Assembly (NCBI GenBank): GCA_050633265.1
Contig: JBOEGE010000004.1
Coordinates: 310,001-374,000 of the forward strand
From: JBLHZY01 sp050633265
GTDB taxonomy: Bacteria; Pseudomonadota; Alphaproteobacteria; Rhodobacterales; Rhodobacteraceae
Length of the DNA stretch: 64,000 nt
Reading direction: 5' to 3'
Of the stretch, positions 53,581 through 61,603 are shown one piece after another. A program made the translations under genes and the position numbers. The notes under the pieces were generated by a model. The model ran no database searches. It was not told where the DNA came from and was given only the letters and a program-made list of their open reading frames with translations. Positions within the stretch are counted from its first letter, which is position 1; each line of letters begins with the position of its first letter.

Positions 53581-54915
53581 TTATTTGGTTTCAATGGCCG
53601 AAAGGCCACGCAGAAGATCAATCGCATAAGAGAGTTGGAAATCCTCATCGCGCAGCTTTGCGGCCTCTTCTGCGATGGCGCGTTCGGCTTCGATTTGGTT
53701 GCGCTCATCCTCGGTGAGGCTGTCATTGTTGAGCGAGCCGCGAAGATCGGCTTCGGAGCGGAAACGGGGCGCTTTTTCCTCTGGGTCATCTTCGGCTTCT
53801 GGGCGGCGCGGGGGCTGGGCCACCAAGATGTCGGGGGAAACGCCAAGCGCTTGGATCGAGCGGCCAGATGGCGTGTAATAGCGCGCGGTTGTAAGGCGCA
53901 TCGCCCCGTTTGAGCTAAGCGGCATCACCGTTTGAACAGAGCCTTTGCCGAAGCTTTTGGTGCCAACAACGATGGCGCGGTGATGATCTTGAAGCGCGCC
54001 TGCAACGATTTCAGAGGCCGAAGCAGAGCCGCCGTTGATCAACACAACAATGGGTTTGCCTTCGGCCAGATCGCCGGGGTTTGCATTGACCCGCTCGCCA
54101 TTGCCCGCATCGCGGCCACGGGTTGAGACGATCTCGCCCGCATCAAGGAACGCATCTGAAACAGCAATGGCTTGGTTGAGCAGACCACCGGGATTGTTGC
54201 GCAGATCGAGGATGATCCCATTGACCTTTTCCATGCCGCCAAGCTCTTCAACAGAGGCTTTAAGCCCATCGGCAAGGTTGGGGTAGGTTTGATCGTTGAA
54301 GGTCGAAATGCGCAAGACAACACTGTCGCCCTCAACGCGGCTGCGCACGGCCGTTAGTTTGATTGTGTCGCGGATGATCGAGATATCAAAGGGTTCATCG
54401 GTGCCTTCGCGCACCACTGTGATGATGATCTCAGAGCCAACAGGCCCGCGCATCATCGCAACGGTTTCATCCAGCGTTAGGCCAAGCAGATTTTCGCCAT
54501 CCACATGGGTGATGAAATCGCCAGCCTCAACGCCGGCCTGATCCGCTGGGGTGCCATCCATGGGAGAGACGACTTTGACGAAGCCTTCTTCCTGAGTCAC
54601 TTCAATGCCAAGCCCGCCGAATTCGCCGCGCGTTTGGACCTGCATATCGGCCGCATCATCGGGCGAGAGATAGCTGGAATGGGGATCAAGCGAGGTCAAC
54701 ATGCCATCAATGGCTGCTTCAATCAGCTCTTTTTCATTGACCTCTTCGACGTATTGCGAGCGGATCCGCTCAAATATATCGCCAAACAGATCGAGCTGTT
54801 CGTAGACATTTACATTGCTGGCTTTTTCTTGTGCAAGCAGGGGGCCGGCGAATTGGGTGGTGGCGATTACACCTGCGAGCGTGCCGCCGAGCGCGGCCAT
54901 AACAAACTTTTTCAT
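53581..54915 (-). CDS. C-terminal processing protease (S41 family)
   Basis: This 444-residue periplasmic protease has a signal peptide (about 1-28), a PDZ domain (about 90-170, TRGEFGGLGIEV start), and the S41 catalytic Ser-Lys pair in GGSASASEIV and KSFGKGSVQ. Such CtpA proteases cut C-termini of periplasmic substrates, commonly cell-wall hydrolases. The C-terminal 80 residues are charged and variable. It sits 6 bases after envC, so substrate and regulation may be linked with the divisome hydrolase activator. Confidence 0.92.
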   Translation of the reverse strand: MKKFVMAALGGTLAGVIATTQFAGPLLAQEKASNVNVYEQLDLFGDIFERIRSQYVEEVNEKELIEAAIDGMLTSLDPHSSYLSPDDAADMQVQTRGEFGGLGIEVTQEEGFVKVVSPMDGTPADQAGVEAGDFITHVDGENLLGLTLDETVAMMRGPVGSEIIITVVREGTDEPFDISIIRDTIKLTAVRSRVEGDSVVLRISTFNDQTYPNLADGLKASVEELGGMEKVNGIILDLRNNPGGLLNQAIAVSDAFLDAGEIVSTRGRDAGNGERVNANPGDLAEGKPIVVLINGGSASASEIVAGALQDHHRAIVVGTKSFGKGSVQTVMPLSSNGAMRLTTARYYTPSGRSIQALGVSPDILVAQPPRRPEAEDDPEEKAPRFRSEADLRGSLNNDSLTEDERNQIEAERAIAEEAAKLRDEDFQLSYAIDLLRGLSAIETK

Positions 54916-54921
54916 ACCGTC

Positions 54922-56091
54922 TTATTCCTTGTTCTCGGCAAACCACTGAGCCGGATCTACAGGGCTGCCACCCTGCCTTATTTCTATATAAAGCGTTTCC
55001 GAGGCCGCAGCGCCACCTCCATCCGCAGTATTGATCAAAAATGCGTCCATATCGGGCGTTTGCCCGCCCATCAAACCGATCGGCGCGCCAAGTTTGAGCA
55101 CTTCTCCAACCTCACCATAGACCTGATCAAGCCCAGCAAGCACCATCAGAATATCGTTTCCCGGCTCAAGTATGATCACATTTCCGTAGTCGAGGAAGGG
55201 GCCAAGATAGCGGATGGTTGCCGGCCATGGCGTTGTGACCAAAGCGCGCGGGCGCGTGGCAATCAGCCAGCCGGGGCGGCGTATGCCTGCTGCATCGGCC
55301 TCGTCCGCGCGGCGCAGGATCGCGCCATTTGCGGGCAGTTGCAGCGTTCCCATCGCATCGGAAAGTTCGGGCATTGGGCTGGTGCCGTTTGCGCTGTCCA
55401 GATCGCCAAGGCCTGCGGCAAAGCCTTCAAGCGTTTCTGAGCTGTCGATCAGGCGTTGTAGCTGTGCTGGATCGGCCAAAAAGCGGCGCGGCAAATCGGT
55501 GCGTTGAGAGATTGCTTGGCTTAATTCGGTGCGCGCGGATTGGACGCCGGTGAGGCCAAGGGTCAGCGTTTGGGCTGCGCTTTGTTGGAGCGTGCGCAGC
55601 GCCGCGACCTCATCCAATTGCACTTTGAGCGCATCGACTTGGGCCTGAAAAGCCGGCGCGACATCGGAAAGGATCATGCCAGAACGGGCTGTGCCAATCG
55701 GGCCAGAGGGATGCAGAAGCGAAAGGGTCGTTGGGGCTTTTTGTAGCGAGAGCATCACACCGAGCAGTTTGCTCAGATGTTCGCTCTCAGCCTCAAACTG
55801 GCGGGTGATGGCGGCCTCGCGGATGGCGGCGCGGCGCAGGCCTTCGCGCAGGGCCTCAAGCCCATCTTCATAGGCCGAGATTGTTTGGGTCAGGGCCGCA
55901 ACACGATCGCGCGCGCCGCTGGCCGCTTCAAGCGCGGCATGGGCGACGCCGAGCTGTTCGGCGGCCTCTTGGGCAAGCAGGGTTGGCGAGACTTGAGCGC
56001 GGATTGGCGCAGGAGAGAGCGCGGCAAATGCCAATAGTGCTGTGGCCAGGGCACGGCCAAGGGCATCAAAGGGTTTGCGCAGGCGCCTCAC
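54922..56091 (-). CDS. EnvC-like murein hydrolase activator with degenerate LytM domain
   Basis: This 389-residue protein has an exported N-terminus, a long coiled coil (about 35-210), and a C-terminal LytM/M23-like domain. In that domain the usual zinc ligands (HxxxD and HxH) are not seen: the aligned segments read GNVIILEPGNDI and ETLYIEIRQGG. EnvC proteins with inactive LytM activate amidases AmiA/AmiB for daughter-cell separation. GTG start at 56091. It is 6 bases from gpmI and 6 bases from ctpA. Confidence 0.85.
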   Translation of the reverse strand: MRRLRKPFDALGRALATALLAFAALSPAPIRAQVSPTLLAQEAAEQLGVAHAALEAASGARDRVAALTQTISAYEDGLEALREGLRRAAIREAAITRQFEAESEHLSKLLGVMLSLQKAPTTLSLLHPSGPIGTARSGMILSDVAPAFQAQVDALKVQLDEVAALRTLQQSAAQTLTLGLTGVQSARTELSQAISQRTDLPRRFLADPAQLQRLIDSSETLEGFAAGLGDLDSANGTSPMPELSDAMGTLQLPANGAILRRADEADAAGIRRPGWLIATRPRALVTTPWPATIRYLGPFLDYGNVIILEPGNDILMVLAGLDQVYGEVGEVLKLGAPIGLMGGQTPDMDAFLINTADGGGAAASETLYIEIRQGGSPVDPAQWFAENKE

Positions 56092-56097
56092 AGCGAT

Positions 56098-57627
56098 CTA
56101 GCCTTTGATCAACAGGCTAACGCCCGTCATCTCTTCTGGTTGCGGCAGACCCATCAAATCAAGCAGGCTTGGCGCCAAATCTGCCAGCCGCCCGGCGCGC
56201 AGACCTGTGATATTGCCCGGTGCGCCAATGACGGCAACAGGGACGGGATTGGTTGTATGGGCCGTATGCGGGCCGCCTGTTTCGGGATCAATCATCATCT
56301 CGCAATTGCCGTGATCGGCGGTGAGGATCATCGCGCCACCTGCGGCTTTGAGCGCGGCCACAACGCGGGCGAGCCCGGCATCAACCGCTTCGCAGGCCTT
56401 GATCGCGGCGTTCAGATCGCCGGTATGGCCAACCATATCGGGATTGGCATAATTGGTGACGATCAGATCATAGCCCGCCTCGATTGCCGCGACGAATTTA
56501 TCCGTCACTTCGCCGCAAGACATTTCCGGCTGCAAATCATAGGTGGCCACTTTGGGCGATTTTGGCATGAAGCGATCTTCGCCCTTTTCGGGCAGCTCTT
56601 TGCCGCCGTTGAGGAAGAAGGTCACATGGGGATATTTCTCAGTTTCGGCGAGGCGGAATTGGGTTTTGCCATGGTCTGCGACCCATTCACCAAGCGTATT
56701 GACCAGCTCGCGCTTGGGGTAGCAGGTCTGCATATAGGTGTTGTGGGTCGTTGAATATTCGACCATGCCAAGCAGGCTTGCGAATGCTGGGCGCGGGGCG
56801 GCATCGAATTCGGCAAAGTCTGGATCGCCAATGGCCGCAAGGATTTCGCGGGCGCGGTCTGAGCGAAAATTGAGGCAGAAGAAGCCATCGCCATCTTTCG
56901 CACCTGTGTAGCCTTCAATCACGGTTGGGGCGATGAATTCATCGGTTTCGCCCCGCTCTGTTGCGGCTTGGATCGCGGCGCAGGCATCCGGGGCGTTGAG
57001 CGCGGCCTTGCCGTGGATCATCGCGTCGTAAGCTTGGCTCACCCGGTCCCAGCGATTATCGCGGTCCATTGCGAAATAGCGCCCGATGACCGTCCCGATC
57101 CGCGCGCCATTGGGCAGGGCCTCAACCAGCGTTTTCATAAAACCATCGGCCGAGCTTGGCGCCACATCGCGCCCATCGGTGATGGCATGCAGCACGACCT
57201 CAACGCCTTGGGCGGTAAGCGCTTTGGCGGCGGCAATCACATGGCTGATATGGCCATGCACGCCGCCATCAGAAACAACGCCCATCATATGCGCAACGCC
57301 GCCACTGGCCTTAACATCAGCCGCGAATTTCAGCAGCGCGGCATTCTGCGCAAAGCTGCCGTCTTCTATGGCGAGATCAATTTGCCCAAGATCCATCGCC
57401 ACAACCCGGCCCGCGCCGATATTGGTATGGCCGACTTCGGAATTGCCCATCTGCCCGCTTGGCAGGCCAACATCGGGGCCATGGGTGATCAGGGTTGCAT
57501 TGGGGCAGGTCGCCATGATGCGATCAAAGGTTGGGGTATTGGCCAAAGCGGGGGCATTTGCATCCCGATCTGCGCGCGCGCCCCAGCCATCGAGGATGCA
57601 AAGAACGACAGGTTTTGGAACGGTCAT
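56098..57627 (-). CDS. gpmI: 2,3-bisphosphoglycerate-independent phosphoglycerate mutase
   Basis: This 509-residue alkaline-phosphatase-superfamily enzyme interconverts 3- and 2-phosphoglycerate in glycolysis. LCILDGWG gives the first metal-binding Asp; MGNSEVGHTNIGAG gives the phospho-acceptor serine; the C-terminal LTADHGNCE holds further metal ligands. Start 57627 has AAAGGAG 7 bases before. The ORF extension to 57756 is rejected. It is followed closely by envC and ctpA, a conserved order in alphaproteobacteria. Confidence 0.95.
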   Translation of the reverse strand: MTVPKPVVLCILDGWGARADRDANAPALANTPTFDRIMATCPNATLITHGPDVGLPSGQMGNSEVGHTNIGAGRVVAMDLGQIDLAIEDGSFAQNAALLKFAADVKASGGVAHMMGVVSDGGVHGHISHVIAAAKALTAQGVEVVLHAITDGRDVAPSSADGFMKTLVEALPNGARIGTVIGRYFAMDRDNRWDRVSQAYDAMIHGKAALNAPDACAAIQAATERGETDEFIAPTVIEGYTGAKDGDGFFCLNFRSDRAREILAAIGDPDFAEFDAAPRPAFASLLGMVEYSTTHNTYMQTCYPKRELVNTLGEWVADHGKTQFRLAETEKYPHVTFFLNGGKELPEKGEDRFMPKSPKVATYDLQPEMSCGEVTDKFVAAIEAGYDLIVTNYANPDMVGHTGDLNAAIKACEAVDAGLARVVAALKAAGGAMILTADHGNCEMMIDPETGGPHTAHTTNPVPVAVIGAPGNITGLRAGRLADLAPSLLDLMGLPQPEEMTGVSLLIKG

Positions 57628-57783
57628 GGCGGGCTCCTTTTCGCTTGGGCCTGTTCTACGCGTGCGCGCCATGAGGGGCAAGCGGCGCGGATCAGATGGC
57701 ATAGAAATGGGCAAGCAGGCGGGGATGTGCAATGGCCTGCGCAAGGGGCTGCTCAATGGGCGGCGGCAAATGGGCTGCGGTTG

Positions 57784-58254
57784 TTAGGCGCGGTGATAGG
57801 GGCTGCCGGCAAGGATTGAAGCGGCGCGGTAAAGCTGCTCTGAGAGCATCACGCGCGCCAGCATATGTGGCCAGACCATCTTGCCAAAGGAAAGCTTGAA
57901 ATCGGCCCGCGCGCGCAAAGCAGGCGATATTCCATCCGCGCCGCCAATGATCAGCGCCAAATCAGAGCGGCCCGCATCGCGCCAATCGCCGATCTGGTTG
58001 GCAAATTCTGGCGAAGACATCACGCGCCCGCGCTCATCCAGACAGGCGATCAAGGCGCCTTTGGGAATGGCGCGCTCAAGCAATTCTGCCTCGGCTTCCA
58101 TGCCGCCGCCCTTCTTGGCCTCGACCTCAAGCACTTTGGCCGGGCCAAGCCCAAGGGCCCGCCCGCTGCGATCAAATCTTGTAAGATAATCTTCGATCAG
58201 GTCGTGTTCGGGGCCGGCCCGAAGACGGCCTACTGCGCAGATAGAAACACGCAT
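57784..58254 (-). CDS. rlmH: 23S rRNA pseudouridine1915 N3-methyltransferase
   Basis: This 156-residue SPOUT methyltransferase modifies m3-psi1915 on assembled ribosomes. The knot motifs are LIIGGADGIS and, near the C-terminus, LSFGKMVWPHMLARVMLSEQLYRA, with the small basic N-terminus typical of RlmH. It lies 21 bases after rsfS, forming the common rsfS-rlmH pair. Confidence 0.95.
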   Translation of the reverse strand: MRVSICAVGRLRAGPEHDLIEDYLTRFDRSGRALGLGPAKVLEVEAKKGGGMEAEAELLERAIPKGALIACLDERGRVMSSPEFANQIGDWRDAGRSDLALIIGGADGISPALRARADFKLSFGKMVWPHMLARVMLSEQLYRAASILAGSPYHRA

Positions 58255-58275
58255 CGATTGCCCCTCTTGGCGCGC

Positions 58276-58650
58276 TTAAGCCGGGGTTGGCTCTTCGCCG
58301 CCCTGGCCCGCTGGAAGCCACATTTTTTCAAGCTGATAGAAATCGCGCACTTCGGGGCGGAACACATGAACGATCACATCGCCAGCATCGAGCAAAACCC
58401 AATCGCCTTGGCCTTTGCCTTCGATCTTGGAGATGATGCCGAATTCCTGCTTAAGCCGCTCTGACATCTTTTCAGACAGCGCCGAAACCTGCCGGGTTGA
58501 GCGACCCGTGCACAGCACCATGTAATCAGCCATTTCGGATTTGCCGCGCAGATCAATCGAGAGGATTTCTTCTGCTTTGTCTTCATCCAAGGAAGCGAGA
58601 ATGCGCTCGAGCAATTGTTCGGGCGTTGCGGGGGCCGGGGCTTGCTTCAT
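58276..58650 (-). CDS. rsfS: Ribosome silencing factor
   Basis: This roughly 124-residue protein blocks subunit joining by binding L14. Signature segments are IDLRGKSEMADYMVLCTGRS and GDWVLLDAGDVIVHVFRPE. The assigned ATG at 58650 has no own Shine-Dalgarno and overlaps the stop of a 19-codon ORF (ATGA). The same frame stays open upstream to 58704 (about 18 more residues, small and polar), so the true N-terminus may be longer or altered by an indel. rlmH follows after 21 bases. Confidence 0.92.
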   Translation of the reverse strand: MKQAPAPATPEQLLERILASLDEDKAEEILSIDLRGKSEMADYMVLCTGRSTRQVSALSEKMSERLKQEFGIISKIEGKGQGDWVLLDAGDVIVHVFRPEVRDFYQLEKMWLPAGQGGEEPTPA

Positions 58651-58706
58651 TGCAGCGCCCGGGGCAGCGCTAGAATTGGCCGCCGTTGGTGATTGAGACA
58701 GGACAT
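58647..58706 (-). CDS. Candidate 19-codon leader ORF overlapping rsfS
   Basis: ATG at 58706 follows an excellent GAAGGAGG 4 bases upstream. It reads MSCLNHQRRPILALPRALQ and stops with TGA that overlaps the rsfS ATG as ATGA. Either it is a translated leader that couples rsfS expression, or the rsfS start codon belongs here and a one-base change has shifted frame. The peptide has no domain. Confidence 0.4.
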   Translation of the reverse strand: MSCLNHQRRPILALPRALQ

Positions 58707-58858
58707 CGTCCTCCTTCGTGGCGCGCCGATTCCTCCCCGGCGCTGGGCATAACTATAAAGTAGCACCTAAAGGGGCATATCTCAATCTATGCAAGGGAAA
58801 GCGGGCGCAGTATGGCGCAGATGCCGCAGCGTAGCGGTATTGCGGCGAATATTGGGGG

Positions 58859-60178
58859 TTAATCCAGCGCTTTGTCTGCATTTTCCTCGAGCATGCGCAC
58901 CTCGCGCTGGGGGAAGGGGATCGAAATATCGTTGGCTTTGAACGCATCCCAAAGCGCAAGGTAAACAGCGCCGCGCACATTTGTGAGGCCGCCCGTTGGG
59001 TCTGTGATCCAAAAACGTAGGATGTAATCGACCGAGCTGTCGCCAAATCCAACGATGTGGCAAACGGTCGGGCGGGTATGCGACACCCGGCTAACGCCCT
59101 TTGCCGCCTCAACCGCGATTTTGCGCACCAGATGCGGATCGTCGCCATAAGCGGTGCCAAAGAAGATATCGAGGCGCACGTAATCATTGGTATGGGACCA
59201 GTTGACCACTTGGTTGGTGATCAGATCTTCGTTCGGGATCAGGTATTCTTTGCCGTCGCGGGTAACGACCGAGGCGTAGCGCGCGCCAAGCGTATTGATC
59301 CAGCCAAAGGTTTCTCCAAGTGAGATCACATCGCCCGGTTTGATCGATTTATCCAGAAGGATGATCACGCCCGAAACAAGGTTGGAGACGACCTTTTGCA
59401 AACCAAAACCAAGGCCAACGCCGATCGCGCCGGAAAGGACGGCAAGCCCGGTAAGATCAAATCCGACCGCCTTAAGCCCGATAAAGAAGGCCGCGCCATA
59501 GAGCGTAATTTGCAGCACTTTGACAGCGAGCACCCGCATGGAGGGCGAAATTTCCTCATTGGCGGAAATCTTTGTTGTCGCGGATTGGGAGCCGATACGC
59601 GCCAGAGTAAACAGGATACCTGTGACAATCAGCGCCTTGAGAATGGCCAATGCAGAGAGCCGGAAATCACCAAATTCAATCGCGGCGCTGTCCAGGAAGG
59701 CGGTCATTGCTTCGGCCAGGCCGAGATAATAGAGCGTCACATATATCCAAAGGCCCCATGTCACGATGCGGCGCAGCAGGCTGTTGCGCACAAGGCGGGC
59801 GGCAAAACCAACCAGCAGCCAAGCCAATGAAATCGTTGCCACAAGCACAAGGATGAAGCGGCGAGAAGGGAAGGGGGTTATCTGCGAAATGATGCCCGCG
59901 GCCGCCCATGTTAGCCCGACAAAAAGGATCAATTGCAGCCGTTTATGCACCACAAGCATGGCCCGTAGCCGCGGCTTTGACATCCCCTCAAGCCCGCGCA
60001 TCCAGTTATAGATTTTCGGGCCGATCCAGCGGCGCAAGAGCCACGCGGCAATGATCAATATGCCAAGGATAACGAATTGCTGTAGGCGCGAGGGCAATAA
60101 AAGATTGGAAAACGCCCCTTCGATCTCGGCCCAAAGAGCAGAGAGCTGATCAAGAAATGTTTTCAAAGCGTTCTGCAT
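58859..60178 (-). CDS. Mechanosensitive ion channel, MscS family
   Basis: This 439-residue inner-membrane channel has four to five predicted helices before the pore segment. LSGAIGVGLGFGLQKVVSNL is the MscS pore-lining helix, and the following GVIILLDKSIKPGDVISLG is the start of the beta domain. The carboxy-terminal cytoplasmic vestibule has RDGKEYLIPNEDLITNQVVNW. It would release solutes on hypo-osmotic shock. Start 60178 (MQNALKT) is chosen from two close ATGs. Confidence 0.93.
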   Translation of the reverse strand: MQNALKTFLDQLSALWAEIEGAFSNLLLPSRLQQFVILGILIIAAWLLRRWIGPKIYNWMRGLEGMSKPRLRAMLVVHKRLQLILFVGLTWAAAGIISQITPFPSRRFILVLVATISLAWLLVGFAARLVRNSLLRRIVTWGLWIYVTLYYLGLAEAMTAFLDSAAIEFGDFRLSALAILKALIVTGILFTLARIGSQSATTKISANEEISPSMRVLAVKVLQITLYGAAFFIGLKAVGFDLTGLAVLSGAIGVGLGFGLQKVVSNLVSGVIILLDKSIKPGDVISLGETFGWINTLGARYASVVTRDGKEYLIPNEDLITNQVVNWSHTNDYVRLDIFFGTAYGDDPHLVRKIAVEAAKGVSRVSHTRPTVCHIVGFGDSSVDYILRFWITDPTGGLTNVRGAVYLALWDAFKANDISIPFPQREVRMLEENADKALD

Positions 60179-60563
60179 ACACGCGCCCAAATGAACCTAT
60201 TTGCCAGCATGGCACGGCGCGCCCCGGCCTTGCAAGCAGGGGATTTCGCTGAAAAGCTGCGCCAAGCGCCCGAAAATGCGGCAGTTTTTGCGCCAACTGC
60301 GCGGCTCTGGGAAAGATATCTTACCTAAAGGTAAATCGGTTTTGGTGTAATCAGTTAACTTATGATAATCTTTGAGCGCTGGATTCTTTTGGGCCCTTGC
60401 TGCTGCATTTTGGGGCTGGTCGAATTTGGCAATGCGTGGCTGAAACGTATTTTTGGCTAGAAGAATGATGTTTTGCGCTGTGTTTGTTGGCGCAAATCCA
60501 TTGATATCGATTTTTTATTGGCGCCTTGCTGGATTTTCAAAAGGCGCGCGAACGGGGGAAGAC
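60179..60563. other. Intergenic region with a doubtful small ORF
   Basis: These 385 bases separate the leftward MscS gene from a rightward lipoprotein gene. At 60362-60460 a hydrophobic 32-residue ORF (MIIFERWILLG...) has no Shine-Dalgarno, so I do not accept it as a gene. Promoters for both neighbours must lie here. I see nothing else. Confidence 0.3.
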
Positions 60564-61325
60564 ATGAAACGATCACAAATGAAGGCGCCAATCGTGGCGT
60601 TGGGCGCTGCTGTTGCTTTATCGGGCTGTGTGACAATCGGCGGCGGCGAATTTGACGCAACCAAGAGCTTTGTTGAGACCTATGAAAGCTACAACCAGTT
60701 GGACAACCAACCGCTCGTTGATTTCGCGAGCAAGCCAACGGGAACAGTAAGTTATTCCGGCGGTATCCTTGTTCAGAAGCAGAGCAATGTTCTTACGGCC
60801 AAACCAATTGGATTGGCGAGCGATCCAGAGCCGGAATCGAACGCGTATATCGTTGCTAAGATGGATGTTGAGGTCGCCTTTGACGACAATACCTCTGACT
60901 TCACCGTAACAGATTTTCAGCGCGCGACCGCGCCGATTTCGGTTTTTAGGCGGAGCGTACCGCTCGGAGCTGCGCCGATCTCTATCGATGAGGATAATGT
61001 TGTGCTTGGCGAGGCCATTGATGGATCGCTCACAGGTTCAGGCACTGTTGAAGACAATGGGATAGGGGGCACTGTTGTTCTTGGCTCTCTTAACGGCACG
61101 CTGACAAGCGGAAGCGGCGAAGGGCTTCAGACCTATACGTCAAATATGGAGGCCGAACTTGGAGTGCGCAGCGCGCCGGGCAATGAATTTTTGCTGGGAG
61201 AGGTCCTCTTTGAGCTTCTGACGCCAAAAGTTCCGGATCAGAATCAAGAGGGGCCTGTTGCTACGTTGGTGCCTGATACATCGAATGAGTATTATTATGG
61301 CGCAGGGTACGCCGCCAAAGAATAA
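60564..61325 (+). CDS. Hypothetical lipoprotein
   Basis: This protein of 253 residues has a type II signal with ALSGCVTIGGG, so it is predicted lipid-anchored. The mature part is low in charge, rich in Ser/Gly/Asp, and beta-barrel-like with repeated segments (TGTVSYSGG, LNGTLTSGSG) as in small transferrin-binding-like or surface lipoproteins; I cannot assign a family. Start 60564 is chosen for GGGGAAG just upstream. The longer ORF from 60453 is rejected because the extension destroys the signal peptide. Confidence 0.65.
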   Translation: MKRSQMKAPIVALGAAVALSGCVTIGGGEFDATKSFVETYESYNQLDNQPLVDFASKPTGTVSYSGGILVQKQSNVLTAKPIGLASDPEPESNAYIVAKMDVEVAFDDNTSDFTVTDFQRATAPISVFRRSVPLGAAPISIDEDNVVLGEAIDGSLTGSGTVEDNGIGGTVVLGSLNGTLTSGSGEGLQTYTSNMEAELGVRSAPGNEFLLGEVLFELLTPKVPDQNQEGPVATLVPDTSNEYYYGAGYAAKE

Positions 61326-61330
61326 AGCGC

Positions 61331-61371
61331 CTCTGGCCCGCTGCTGCGTGTTTGGATGCGGTGGGCCAGAG
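61331..61371 (+). terminator. Candidate terminator after the lipoprotein gene
   Basis: CTCTGGCCC and GGGCCAGAG arms flank a loop of about 23 bases with partial pairing. The 3' flank CTTACTTT is only weakly T-rich. Confidence 0.45.
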
Positions 61372-61442
61372 CTTACTTTGGCTGGGAACCTGGGCGCGCG
61401 CGGCATTGCGCGACTCACTTGCGGGTGGCGGGCCTGTGGTTT

Positions 61443-61541
61443 ATGGCTCTGCTTATGAAACACATCTTTGATATGGATGATCGTGCGCGTTTGCCTTGGC
61501 GCTTTTTCGGGGCAACGCTGACAGTGCAAGCCCTGCAATAG
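61443..61541 (+). CDS. Doubtful 32-residue ORF upstream of leuC
   Basis: ATG at 61443 reads MALLMKHIFDMDDRARLPWR and continues to a TAG at 61539-61541. It lies 62 bases before leuC, where a leader peptide could act. The sequence contains only a few leucines and no run, and no Shine-Dalgarno is convincing. It may simply be untranslated. Confidence 0.2.
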   Translation: MALLMKHIFDMDDRARLPWRFFGATLTVQALQ

Positions 61542-61603
61542 GCCGGGCCCGTTTTCGCACGTCTACATACCATCAAAATTCACATCATACCGGAGAGCGC
61601 AGC

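Noticed and set aside
60362..60460. 32-residue hydrophobic ORF upstream of the lipoprotein gene
   Set aside because: No Shine-Dalgarno and no conserved feature; one short hydrophobic stretch is expected by chance in AT-rich intergenic DNA.
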